From Paenibacillus helianthi (GTDB lineage Bacteria; Bacillota; Bacilli; Paenibacillales; Paenibacillaceae): a stretch of 64,000 nucleotides of DNA. The stretch lies in assembly GCF_001909055.1 (NCBI RefSeq), contig NZ_LVWI01000048.1, forward strand, positions 62,001-126,000. Direction: 5' to 3'. Shown in pieces: positions 21,001 to 33,000 of the stretch. The position numbers and the translations under genes are program-made. The notes beneath the pieces are model-generated. The model was not told the origin of the DNA, did no database searches, and saw nothing but the letters and a program-made list of their open reading frames with translations. Positions within the stretch are counted from its first letter, which is position 1. The number at the start of each line of letters is the position of its first letter.

Positions 21001-24000
21001 TCCGGCGAAGGCTCTCCCTCCATACCGCAAAGTGATCCAAAAAGTGGTTGGCATAAGCATAATCGCTTTGTCCCACATTCCCTATCTGGCCTGAAATCGA
21101 AGAGAAGAGGACAAACAAGTCAAGCGGCAGGTCACGGGTATACGTGTCCAGATGGAGGAGTCCATCGATTTTGGGAGCGAGCACCTGCCGCATTTGCTCT
21201 TCAGTTTTATGCGTCAAATAAGCATCGCGGATTGTCCCGGCCAGGTGCAGCACACCATGGATGCTTCCGAAACACCGTATCGTTTCTTCGATGACGAAGG
21301 CCACATCGCTTCCGTTGGTAATATCCTTGTTCCAATACAGGATTTCGCCGCCCAGCTCCTCCAGCTCCCGCAGCTCCCGCTCCTTCTCCCCATCGAGCGG
21401 AGAACGGCCAAACACGACTATCCGGGCTTGATAGACCGACAACAGATGCTTGCACACCAACCGGCCTACGCCCCCTAAGCCGCCGCTGATAATATAGACC
21501 CCGCCGTTACGGAACGGCGACGGCCCCTTTCCGTTGAGGGGAAGGCCGCATTCGATCAGCTTGCCGGTCAGCCTGCGCCCATTCTGATAACGGACTACTT
21601 CTACCGCAGCCGGCTTCGCTTCCCGCCTTAGCTCCGCAGCCGCTTGTGCAGCCAGAAGATCCGGCTGGTCTGAGCTTAAGGAAATGCACGCCAGCAGGCG
21701 GTTCTCCAGCGCCATACTTTTGAGCAGCGCGCTTGCAGCGGCGTGGTATACCTCGGTCTCCTGCGGTTCCCGGTGGACCGGATAGGCGAACACAAGCTGC
21801 AGCGGCAGCGGCTTCATGATTTGTCCAAAGGACTGCATCATATAGGCCAGTGAATAGAACCCGGACTCTACAGCAGACAGCCCGGCCTGGCCATCCGTCA
21901 GCATGCTCAGCAGGCTGTCCGGCTGTATTCCCCGCTCCTGCAGCACTCTCCAGAGAGCCTCATAATCCCGGCGGTTCACCGGATTGATCCGGTACTCCAG
22001 CTTGCCGCATGCCGCAAATTCAGTTCCGGGCATAACGGCAATCAGGCATTCGATACCAGGCAGCTTATCCTTGACCTGAAGCAAGGCCTCTTCGCCGGAT
22101 ACGAATACGACGGCAGTTCTCGGCCGCTCCTCTCTGCCATCCCCATTCAACGGCGCTTCGATCCAACGGCTGCGGGTGAACAGGAAGCTGTCCGTATGCT
22201 GCGGTCCAGGCTGAAGGGATGCCGCTTTTTTGGCAAAGTCCGTAAACTCTGCGCAGACACGGCCCGCTTCGTCAAGCAGCCGAATATGATATTTCTTGAA
22301 GGTCTGCCCGACCGCTGCATCCAAGCCGCCTGCACCTGCCGGAGTTACATACACGTACCCTTTCTCCGGCAGCGGACGGTACCAATACAGCTCTGCCAGG
22401 CTGAAGGGCAGATATGCCGTATCGCCGGCTTCTTCAAGTCCGGAGACCATTGTGCTTTGCAGCGCGCCATCCATAATCGACGGGTGCAGCATATACTTTG
22501 CATCCCAAGACCTACACTCTTTAGGTATAATCCAATTGGAGAGCGCTTTCATTTCATTTTTATGCACTTTTTGGATACTTCGCATAGCGGGACCGTAGGA
22601 GAAACCCTTCCGCTGCGCCTGCTCGTAGAAATCCTTCCCCGTCTCTTCTGAGCCGCATTGGCGAATAAGCTCTGCAAGCGGCAGATTGTCGGGCTCCTTA
22701 CGGCTCTGCCTCCCCAGCAGAACCCGGCCCTGACAATGAACGATTTCGCTCCCGTCTGCCTGCAGGCTGGAGATTACAAAGTTAAGCCTTTCCGAATCCC
22801 GTTCAAGCCCGGAGAAGGAAACAGACAGCTCTCTGCCCCCCTCCGGCACGGTCAACGGCTGAACCCATACCACATCCTGCAATCCCGCAACCGCTTGTTC
22901 GGCGGCGAGTTCACCCAGCGCTCTGGCCATCTCCAGGTAGATGACACCGGGAGCAATCATGCCGCCGTGTATGCGGTGATCCCGGATGAACGGGGCGGTG
23001 CTGCGGAGTGTCGAAAGAAATTTTACCTGCCGCAAGGTTGAGGTATTGGCCGTATACAGCGGATGGTTGCCGCCTGCCTCCGTTAACTTAACCTCTCCCC
23101 CCTCAGCGCCTGCTCCACCGGAACTTGGTATCCCGTACAGCCATTTGATGCTGTCTGTTCCGTCTATCCAATGACGTTCTTTCTGGAACGGATATGTCGG
23201 AAAAGCTACCCGTGAGCGTGCCGACGACGTATGTAGCAACCTCCAGTCAATTCTTGCTCCCTTCACCCAATGAGCCGCAAGCTCCCCCGGATTATACCGC
23301 TCTATCCATTCCTGGATCATAGCCTGTTCCGCAGCACCGGCGTTTGTCAGATTGTCCTCGTCATAGATGCTTCCTCTGTACCAGTCGCCGGTTCCACCGC
23401 GGATAAACTGCTGAAGTTTGTGAACCAGTGCATGCCTATCTTCTGCAACGGCGGAGAAGCGCACCTCCAGCTCTTCCCTTGCCGTCTGGGACGTAAAAGC
23501 AATATCCTCCAAATCCGCTTCTGTCCGGCCAAGCTCCTGCAGCACCCGCTCGGCGTAGGCAAGGAGCCGCTCTTCGTTCCTCGCGGACAGAACGAAGATC
23601 TGGCTGCCGGCAGTCCCGGAGCGGGAGATGTCTGCAGACTTGGGCGCATCTTGCTTCACATATTCCTCAAAGACCAGATGGGCATTTACCCCGCCTGCTC
23701 CAAATGAGCTGACTCCCGCTCTGCGGGGAACCGGGTGCCCCTCTCCGTCCCGGAGCCGGCTCCAAGGCCGGCTCTGCTCCAGGATATAGAACGGGCTATG
23801 CTTCACATCAATATACGGATTTATCTCCTTCACATGAAGGCTTGCCGGAAGGGTCTTATGTTTAAGGGCAAGCAGAATTTTCAATACCCCCGCTATGCCC
23901 GCCCCAGATTCAAGATGTCCTATGTTTGTTTTGACAGAGCCCAGTCCGCAATGCGGAACTTCTCCAGGACGAATGCCCCATTGGTCATACAGCTCTTCAA

Positions 24001-27000
24001 AAGCCAGCTTGAGCGCGTTAATCTCTACAGGGTCGCCCAGCGGGGTTCCGGTGCCATGCGTTTCAATATACGTAACCGTAGACGGATCTATGGCCGCCTT
24101 ACCGTAAGCGGCTTTAATCACTTCGGCTTGGGCCAGCGGGTTCGGTGAAGTCAGGGATTTGGAGCGCCCGCAATGGTTAACCGCATTTCCCCGAATTACC
24201 GCATAGATCCGGTCACCCTCTGCCTCCGCCCGGCTGAGCGTCTTAAGCAGGAGCGCTCCGACTCCTTCCCCCCGGACAAAGCCGTTGGCGTCCTTCGCAA
24301 ATGTTTTGCAGCGGCCGTCCGGGCTGAGCATATCCGCATTGCTGTAGCTGATGTACAGCTTGGGACTCAGGATAACGTTGATCCCGCCGGCAATGGCCAG
24401 ATCACAGCGGCCGCTGCGGATATCCTCCACTGCCCGGTGAATCGCCACAAGCGAACTGGAGCATAACGTGTCAATCGGCTCACTCGGTCCAGTGAAGCCA
24501 AAATGATAGGAGATTTTATTCGGAATCATCGGATGATTGTTCCCCGTCATCGTCAAGGCATCCACCGGACTTTTGGCCAGAACCTCCGAATAGTCCCCGT
24601 TGGACACCCCCACATATACACCGGTCCGGCTGCCGGACAGATTGCGGGGCTTATACCCCGCATCCTCGATCGTCTCCCATACGGTCTCAAAAAAGAGCCG
24701 TTGCTGCGGGTCCATGTACTTGGCTTCGGCAGGGGTTAAATTGAAGAAAGCCGCGTCAAACTTATCGACCTCCTCTAAAAAACCTCCCCATCTGCTGTTC
24801 GTCTTGTTGGCTTCTTTCCGGGGGTCGCCATAGTAATCCCGCCAATCGAACCGGTCCGGAGGGATTTCCGTAATCAGGTCGCGCCCTTCCCGTAAATGCT
24901 CCCAGAACGCATCGAGATTGTCTGACTGCGGCATTCTTCCGCCGATGCCAATAATCGCTATCGGTTCTGCTCCCCCTTCATCACTTACGGAGGAAAGAAC
25001 GGTTTCGCCGGCGTATTCCGGGGAGGAGGCTGTTGCAACGGTTAGCCGCGATAGTTCATGCTCCTGACGGATCTGCTGCAGCTCACTTTCCTTGAGACGC
25101 TCTTCTAGTGCTCCCCTCTTCTTGGCGAGCAGATGACCGGCTACATTATCGACAGTCAAATCGTTCACCTCGAAGAAAAGAGCGGGTGTGGTCTCCAGAT
25201 GCAGTCTGGCATTAATCAAACCGGAGAGCTCCGTCAACAGAATCGATTCGATGCCATACTGGCTCCAGTCACGGGTCGCGGATATGTCCGCAGCCGGAAT
25301 ATTCACCATCCCGGCCAGAATGCCGGTCAGCTCCTCACGCAGATAAGCAAGCAGCGCATCTGCATTCCGCTCCTCGGCTTGAGCCACCGGGACATCAGCT
25401 ACCGGCGATGTCCGCACTGACGGCTTGTCCTTCGATAACGGCCGTACCATATAATCCTTCATTCGGATTAACACCCTGCCGGACTCATCCACAATAGCCA
25501 CCTCCAGCTTTCTTACACCGCCGCTCTCCTGTTCCGGCGCAAAGGCGGCATAAGCCCAGCAATCCGGCGTAAGTCTGCTGTGTATCTCCAGGCTGCCCAG
25601 CGCAAACGGAATGTATGGGGAGGCCGTTTCCAGTCCGTGATGCACCAGAAATCCGGCCGTTTGCAAGGCACCCTCCAGCAGCACCGGATGCAGCAAGAAG
25701 TCGTCCATATTCTCTCTCAGCGGCTCAGGGACGGAAATCCGGGACAAGGCTTCCGTCCGGTTGCAGTTCAAGCCATGAACCGGCTTGAAGCTGGGCCCGT
25801 AGCGGAAGCCCGCTGCTTCAAACAGGGAGTAGAGCCTCGGATGCTCGACCTTTTCAGTACACCGGGCAAGAACCTGCTCAATGGCCACCGACCCGCCGGT
25901 TACTTCCGGGTACGCATCATATGCAACTTCCCCCTGGGAGTATACGGCCCCTTGCTCGGATACAATCTCATATTCGGCAGCCTTGTCTGTTTTCCGCAGC
26001 CTGATGCCGGTTTCCTTCGGTTCGCCGGTCAATTCCAATGGCTGGGTCCACACAACATTTCTAAGCCCGGTTACCTTCTGTCCGGGACTCGATAAGGCCC
26101 CGGCCGAACGGGCCATCTCCAGATAGACGACACCCGGAAGAATCATCCGCTGGTTCACAATATGATCCTTCAAATAGAACTCGGATGGATCATACACTTT
26201 TCGGTAAAGCTGATCCCCGAAAGTAGACAGGTTGGAATCAAGCAAGGCGCCCAGGCGGCTATGCTCTGCCCGCTGCTCGTTAAGCCCGCGCTCGCTTCTG
26301 TTCACCCAGTACCGCTTGCGGGCAAAGGGGTAGGCGGGCAGCGAAACTTTGCGCGGACTTGGATTCGCATACAACCTTCTCCAGTCATAGGTGCCGCCCG
26401 CCGTCCAGGACCGGGCAAGCTGATCCAAGCCATCCTCGGTCCGCCAATTGGCGGTTTGCCCCGGCTGCTTGCAGCTGTCCCTGTAGATTCTGCCTGCCAC
26501 CGATCTTCCCTCGGCAATAAGCTCCAGCTTGCTTGCAAGCTCATCGACGGAGTTGACAATCAAGGCAAGCCGTTCTTCCATGGCCTCTCTTCCCGTTTGC
26601 AAGGTGTAGGCCACATCCCGAAGAGAAAGCGGGCCGGAGGTCCGGCCGTTCTCCGGCCTTGTTGCGGTGCCGGAGAACCGGACTATAGCCGAAATCTGCT
26701 TCAGACTGTGCTCAAGCACAATATCCTGCTCAAGCACCTGTGATCCATATCTGGCTTCAAGCTTCCGGAGGAAGCCGTCTATCGTAATGGGGTCCAATCC
26801 GCATTCGGCCAGCGTCATGTCTTCCTCCAGATCCTCCGGCGAGACGTTCAGGCCATCTGCCAGTAGACGCTTCACCTCATCCATGAGGCGACTGTCCTTC
26901 CGTTCAGTTGCCGCCGGTTCCGCGGAATCCATACTGCCGATGAGGAAGGCATGGAGGGAAGCGGCGTAAGCCAAAAGACGGTCTTCACTCCGGGCGGACA

Positions 27001-30000
27001 ATACGATCAGTTGCTCACCTTCCTCTTCCGCTGCAGGTGCCGTTGTTCCCGGTTCAGGCACGAATTCTTCAAGCACAACATGGGCATTCACACCGCTGAA
27101 GCCGAAGGCGCTGATGCCTGCCCGGTAAGGAAGCTCCTGTCCATCCGAATCCTTCAAGCGGGCCCATGGCTGTGTCTTCTCCACCAAGTACAAGGGGCTG
27201 TCATCCAGCTGAATATAAGGGTTCCTTACGCTGTAATTGGCCAATCCCGGCAAGGTCTGATGCTTCATCGCCAGCAGGATCTTAATCATCCCAGCAATGC
27301 CGGATGCCGTCTCCAAATGTCCGATGTTCGGCTTCAGGGCACCGACGGCGCAATGTTTGGCCGCTGCCCTGGCATCATGCCCCCAGTCTTCATACAGCTG
27401 CTTGAAGGCCCGCTTCAAGCCGTTGACCTCGACCGGATCTCCGAGCTTCGTGCCGGTGCCATGGGCCTCCACATAGCCGATGGTCGCCGGGTCCAGCTTC
27501 GCCTTGCGGTGCGCCATCGAGACTACATCTGCCTGGGCGTTCGGATTGGGGGCCGTCAGCGAGCTTGAGCGTCCGCCATGATTGATCGCCGAACCGCGGA
27601 CAAGCCCGTAGATCCGGTCACCGTCGCGGATTGCCCGGCTAAGCGGCTTCAGCAGGAGAATGCCCGCGCCTTCTCCCCGGACTGTACCTTCTGCGGCTTG
27701 ATCGAAGGTTCTGCATGTTCCGTCCTGACTGAGAATGCCTACGTTGTCGAAGGAAATGTAGAGCGATGGGCTGGTAATGACATTAACCCCTCCGGCAATC
27801 GCCAGCTCGCAGTCGCCGCTGCGCAGACTCTCCACTGCCCGGTGAACGGCAACCAGTGAGCTTGAGCATGCCGTGTCTATCGGCTCGCTCGGCCCGTGTA
27901 AATTCAGCAGGTACGAGATGCGACCGGTCAATACATTGTGGGCATTGCCGGTTAAAGCCTGGGCCCGGCTCTCAATCCTTCCCTCTGCCAGAACGTCGCT
28001 GTAATCGTGTCCGGCTACCCCGATAAAAACGCTGGTCCGGCTGCCCGACAATTCTCTGGGGTTATAGCCCGCATCCTCGATTGCACTCCAGACCAGCTCC
28101 AGGCTGAGCCGCTGCTGGGGGTCCATCAGACTGGCTTCCCTGGGCGACATCCCGAAGAATCCGGGATCGAACTTGTCCACATCCTTCATGAAGCCGCCCC
28201 AGATTACTTTGGTCTTATCCCTGTCCTCCGTCGATTCCTTAAAATGCTCGCGCCAATCCCAGCGGTCCGGCGGGATCTCCGTCACCATGCTATCCATGCG
28301 GACAAGCTTGTTCCAGAAATCAGTCAGATTGTCCGATTGAGGCATGTAGCCGCTGATGCCGATAATCGCAACCGGTTCATCGGCCGGGGAAGAAGATTCG
28401 GAATCGGCTACAGCAGAGCCGCTATCCTCTCTCGCTCCGGCTGCTTCGGCCTCCGGCTGTGCTGCTGTGGCAGGATGAATCCGTTCAAGCTCCTGCCCGA
28501 ATGGCAGCAAGACGGTGAGCTTGTCTCCATGCTCCCTGGTCAAGTACACTGCCAATTCTTCTATATTCGGATATTCAAAGAACAAGGTCGGGTAAACCGG
28601 AAGGTCCAGCTTGCTTTGCAGCTCCTGGGCCAGTGCGATTAAATCTCCCGATTCGATGCCCATGGACATAAAGTGGCAGGCCGTATCCATTTCAGACGGG
28701 TTCTCCTGAAGCAAACCGGCGATTTTACCGGTCAAGTACATTTGTACCTCCGCCAAAAGCTTATCCGGGGTCAATGTATGCTGTTTCATGGTACCGCTTA
28801 TGCTCCTCCCGTTTGCCGGGCCTTCCGGCAGATTCTTGTCCGGTCTTATTCTTTTGCAGACAAAGCCCTTCATCGCCACAAGAACCTGTCCGTCGGCATC
28901 CGCCCATTCAATATCGCCTTCCCACAGCTCCGCATTCGTCCTCACTTCCCGCACCTGGCAAAAGCACTCATCCGGCAAAGCGCCGAAGATATACATCTGC
29001 TTGACCATCAGCGGAATCAGCGCATCCTTCTCTCCATGAGGCAGCAATGCAAGGCGGCACAGAACCGCACCGTCCAGCAAGGCCGGATGAACTGCATATG
29101 CCCGCTGATCCTGTCTCATCTCAGCCGTGAGCGCCAGCTGTCCCCATACCGTTCTGGCCGCATGGGAGACGATAATTGTTCTGACGGTAAAGAGCGATGG
29201 TCCGTATACCCCCGGCTTGGCTTCATACAACGAAGAGCCCGGCAGCGCCTCATGCTCCGAGAAGGATGGAATCGTAATGCTCCGACTTCTTGCAACAACA
29301 TCGGCAACCACTTCTCCCCGCGATGCCAGACGCTGCGGTCCCGATCCGTTATATTGAAACAGACTGTCCGCATACAGCTTACCGTCCTCCGCAGCGATAC
29401 GGGACGTTATTTCAACCTGTTCACCCTCCGGCACTTCAACCGGCTCCTGAAAAAGCATGCCCCGGATCTGCAACCCTGGAGCATCCGGCGTGGAGTGCCT
29501 GAATGCTTCGTAGGCCAGGCTACAGTAAGTCACCCCCAACAAGGTGCGTCTGCCCATAGACAAATGATCCCTCAAGTAAGGCTCGTTGTAATGGTAGGTC
29601 GCCGTATAAGCGGGACGGTCCGGCACTTCATCCCTCGCCCAGCCATCCGCCAGCCAGTATCGCTGACGGTCAAAGCAGTAGGTCGGGAGCGGCAGACGGT
29701 CCGGCTTCCGGCTATTCCGATACAACGCTTCCCAGCTTACCTGTCCGCCTGCCACCCAATGCGAGGCCATTGTTTCCAGGCTTATGTCAGCCGGCGCTTC
29801 TCTTTCGGAGGGTTGGCCCGCACTGCCTCTGAACAGGCCTTGCACCGGTTCTCCTCTGCCAATCAAGGCCAGCTTCCCGGTCAACTCCGTCAGATCAGCC
29901 GCAACAAAGGCAAGCCGTTCCTTCATCTCCGCGCGGCCCGTCTGCAGTGTGTAAGCAATCCGCTCCAGCGACAAGACTTCTTCCGCTTCCGGCGTCAGCC

Positions 30001-33000
30001 GTCGCGCAATAAACCGCTGAAGTGCTTCCGCATACGCCAGCAGACTGCTCTCTTGGCGAGCCGACAACACAATGAGCACCGGTTCTGTACTGTACGCTGC
30101 CACAGCTTCCTTCCTGTATTCCTCCACAATGACATGCGCATTGGAGCCGCCCGCCCCGAAGGAGCTGATTCCCGCTCTGCGCGGAAGAGTCTTCCGCTCC
30201 CCGTTCTCCAGAATTACCGGACGGCTCCATTCCGTCAGCTCCCGCTGCAGATAGAACGGTGAACCCTCGAATGCAATGTACGGGTTGATCCTGTCGGTGT
30301 GGATGCTCGGTGCAAGCTTGCCGTATCTCATCTGCAGCAGCACCTTGGTCATTGCGGATATGCCCGATGACGCCTCCAGATGGCCGATATTGGATTTGAC
30401 AGATCCGATAGAGCAATAGCTTTTCTTGGAGGTGAATCTGGAATACGCGATGCTCAGTGCCCGAACTTCGAGCGGATCTCCCAAGGCCGTTCCGGTCGCA
30501 TGAGCGTCCACATAACTGATACTCTCCGGATCTACGCCGGACCGCCGTAATGCTTGCTCCACCACCTCTGTCTGAGCACTTAGACTCGGCGTGGTGAAGC
30601 TGCTCGATTGCCCGCCGCTGTTGATGGCCGTACCTTTAATCACTCCATAGATATAGTCGTTGTCGCGGACTGCCTGATTCAGCGGCTTCAACAGAATGGC
30701 CCCGATGCCTTCGCCCTCGACAAAACCGTCGGCCCCTTCGCCGAAGGAGCGGTTCCGATCCGATCCGGCCAGATTGTTCAGGTTGGCCAGACGTACATGC
30801 TGTCTCGGATGCAGAATGAGATTGATCCCGCCGGCTACCGCCACATTGCAGTCTCCGTTCACCAGGCTTGCGCAGGCATAGTGAATGGCTGTCAGCGAAG
30901 AAGAACAGGCCGTATCGACCGCGATGCTGGGACCGGTAAAGTTGAAGAAATGAGAGGTCCGGTTGGCAATAATCCAGTAAGCGGATTGGGCGTTGGTCGC
31001 CGTGCCTTTCTCCCATGCACTGGTCGCAAGCTGTCCGTAAGCGCCGTACATCGCACCGACGAATACCCCAACTTTATCGCCCTTGTCCGCCAGCTTCTGT
31101 CCCGGATAGCCCGCATCCTCAAGGAGCGACCAGGTCGTTTCCAGGAACAGTCTTTCCTGAGGGTCCATCTCTCTGGCATGGTCGTCCGGAATATGAAACA
31201 GCGCTGCATCGAACTTGTCCACATCCCGGATAAATCCGCCCCATTTGCTGCTTCCTTTTCCTTGCTCACGGTTATCGGGATCATAATAACGCTCCCAGTC
31301 CCAACGGTCCCCCGGCACCTCTGTAACACAGTTGCGCCCCTGCTTCAGATTGTCCCAGAACTCGTCCAGCGTTTCGGCTAAGGGATAACGGCCTGATACA
31401 CCGATGATGGCAATGTCAGTGGCATTGGACACCGCTGTTGAAGGCGTTTCAGTGGCATTGGACACCGCTGTTGTAGGCATTTCAATGACGTCGGACAACG
31501 TTGTTGAAGACATTTCAGTGGCGTCGGACACCGCTGTTGCATGCATCTCCGTGGCAGCTGCAGGAGCTGTCTCCGTCATTCCGGCTGGTTGCTCGTTCTT
31601 CAGAGCAAACAACGAACCGACCGGGGACGGGGTCTGTGGACCAGGCTTCACGCCGAACCTTTCCGTCATCTTCGCCCTATGCTCCCTTGCCAAGTAGACA
31701 GCCAGCGCTTCTACGGTAACATGCTCAAAGAACAGCGTGGACGGAAGCTTGCCGAAATCCTTCGCCAGCTCCTTGTTCAACTCGATAATAATGAGAGAAT
31801 CGACACCAAGCTTATCAAATAACGTCTGCTCCCCGATTTTGTCAGTATCAATTTTCAGTTTGCGGGACAGCAGCTGTTTAATATATTGGCAGGCGCAATG
31901 GTAGAGTTGCTCGTCCGTCATCCCGTTACCGGTGACCGTAACCGCGCCCGCTGCCGGGCTTGGGGACATGGTTCCCGGCAGCGAAGCAGGCTTCGGTTGA
32001 TTCTTCACAACCGGGGGGCTCTCCGCCAATGCCTGCTCGGCCCGCTCTGCCGCAGGCTGCTCCGCCCCTTCATTAATGAACACGCCGTTTCCTTCCGCCA
32101 GGATGACGGATTGATCGTTTACCCCGTCAACGTCTGCCAGCCCGTAAATACTGACATGAGTATATCCGTTGCGGTTCAAGCATTCTTCCCAGGCTTCGGC
32201 GCTTAACAGCGGGGAGCCCTTGATCCGCCCCGAATCGGTGAAATTCCACCATCCTCCCGTCAGACCGAAGGTCAAGGTGGAGAAATTCTGGAATTTGGTA
32301 ATCTCGTTGATCACAACGATGCCCTTGTTTTTGAGCAGACCCTTCATATTCCGCAGCGTCCGCTCCACCGATCCCGTCGCATGCAGCACATTCGTTGCCA
32401 GAATGACATCGAAGCTGTCCTCTGTGAATCCCTGGCCGCCAGGCTCCTTCTCGATGTCGAGGACCTGAAAGCGAACATCGCTGTACCGGCCGCCGTAAGT
32501 CTCTTCGCCATAGGCCGTGAAGCTTGCCGAAATGTCCGAATATACATATTCGATCGGGCCGCGCGGCCCGTCCAGCCGATCCAGCCGGTCCAGGACAATG
32601 GCGCTCGTGCCGCCTGTACCCGCTCCGATCTCCAGAATTCGGACCGGTGAGCCGTCTCCGACATCTCTTCGCTTACGGATATAGCTGCAGACTGCATCGG
32701 CAACCAGCCCGTTGTAATAATCAATAATCAGGTTGCCCCGGTAAATGTTCTGGACCAGTTCCTTAGAGCCGCCGGGGAACATAATCTCGACATAATCCTT
32801 CCGGCCGCTGAGCACTTCCGTGTAGTGGGCCACACATTGCCAGGTCAAATGAAAGTACGGTGCCAGCGTCGGGTAGGCCTGCTCAAGCGAAGTCTTGAGC
32901 GCTGTCAGATTGCCGGCGGCAACCCGGAATTGTTCATCCTCCGCCAAGGAGGAGACAACGACCTCATCCCCGTCCCTGACCATTAAGCCGCCCCGTTCGA

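Noticed and set aside
28673..30262. A 529-codon open frame on the plus strand, and many others of 100-370 codons opposite the synthases
   Set aside because: They lie antisense to conserved PKS/NRPS domains, show no recognisable family and have composition typical of the GC-rich complementary strand. They are shadows.
31414..31545. CRISPR-like array
   Set aside because: The 33-base units are contiguous with no spacers, are in frame inside a PKS linker and diverge like a coding minisatellite.
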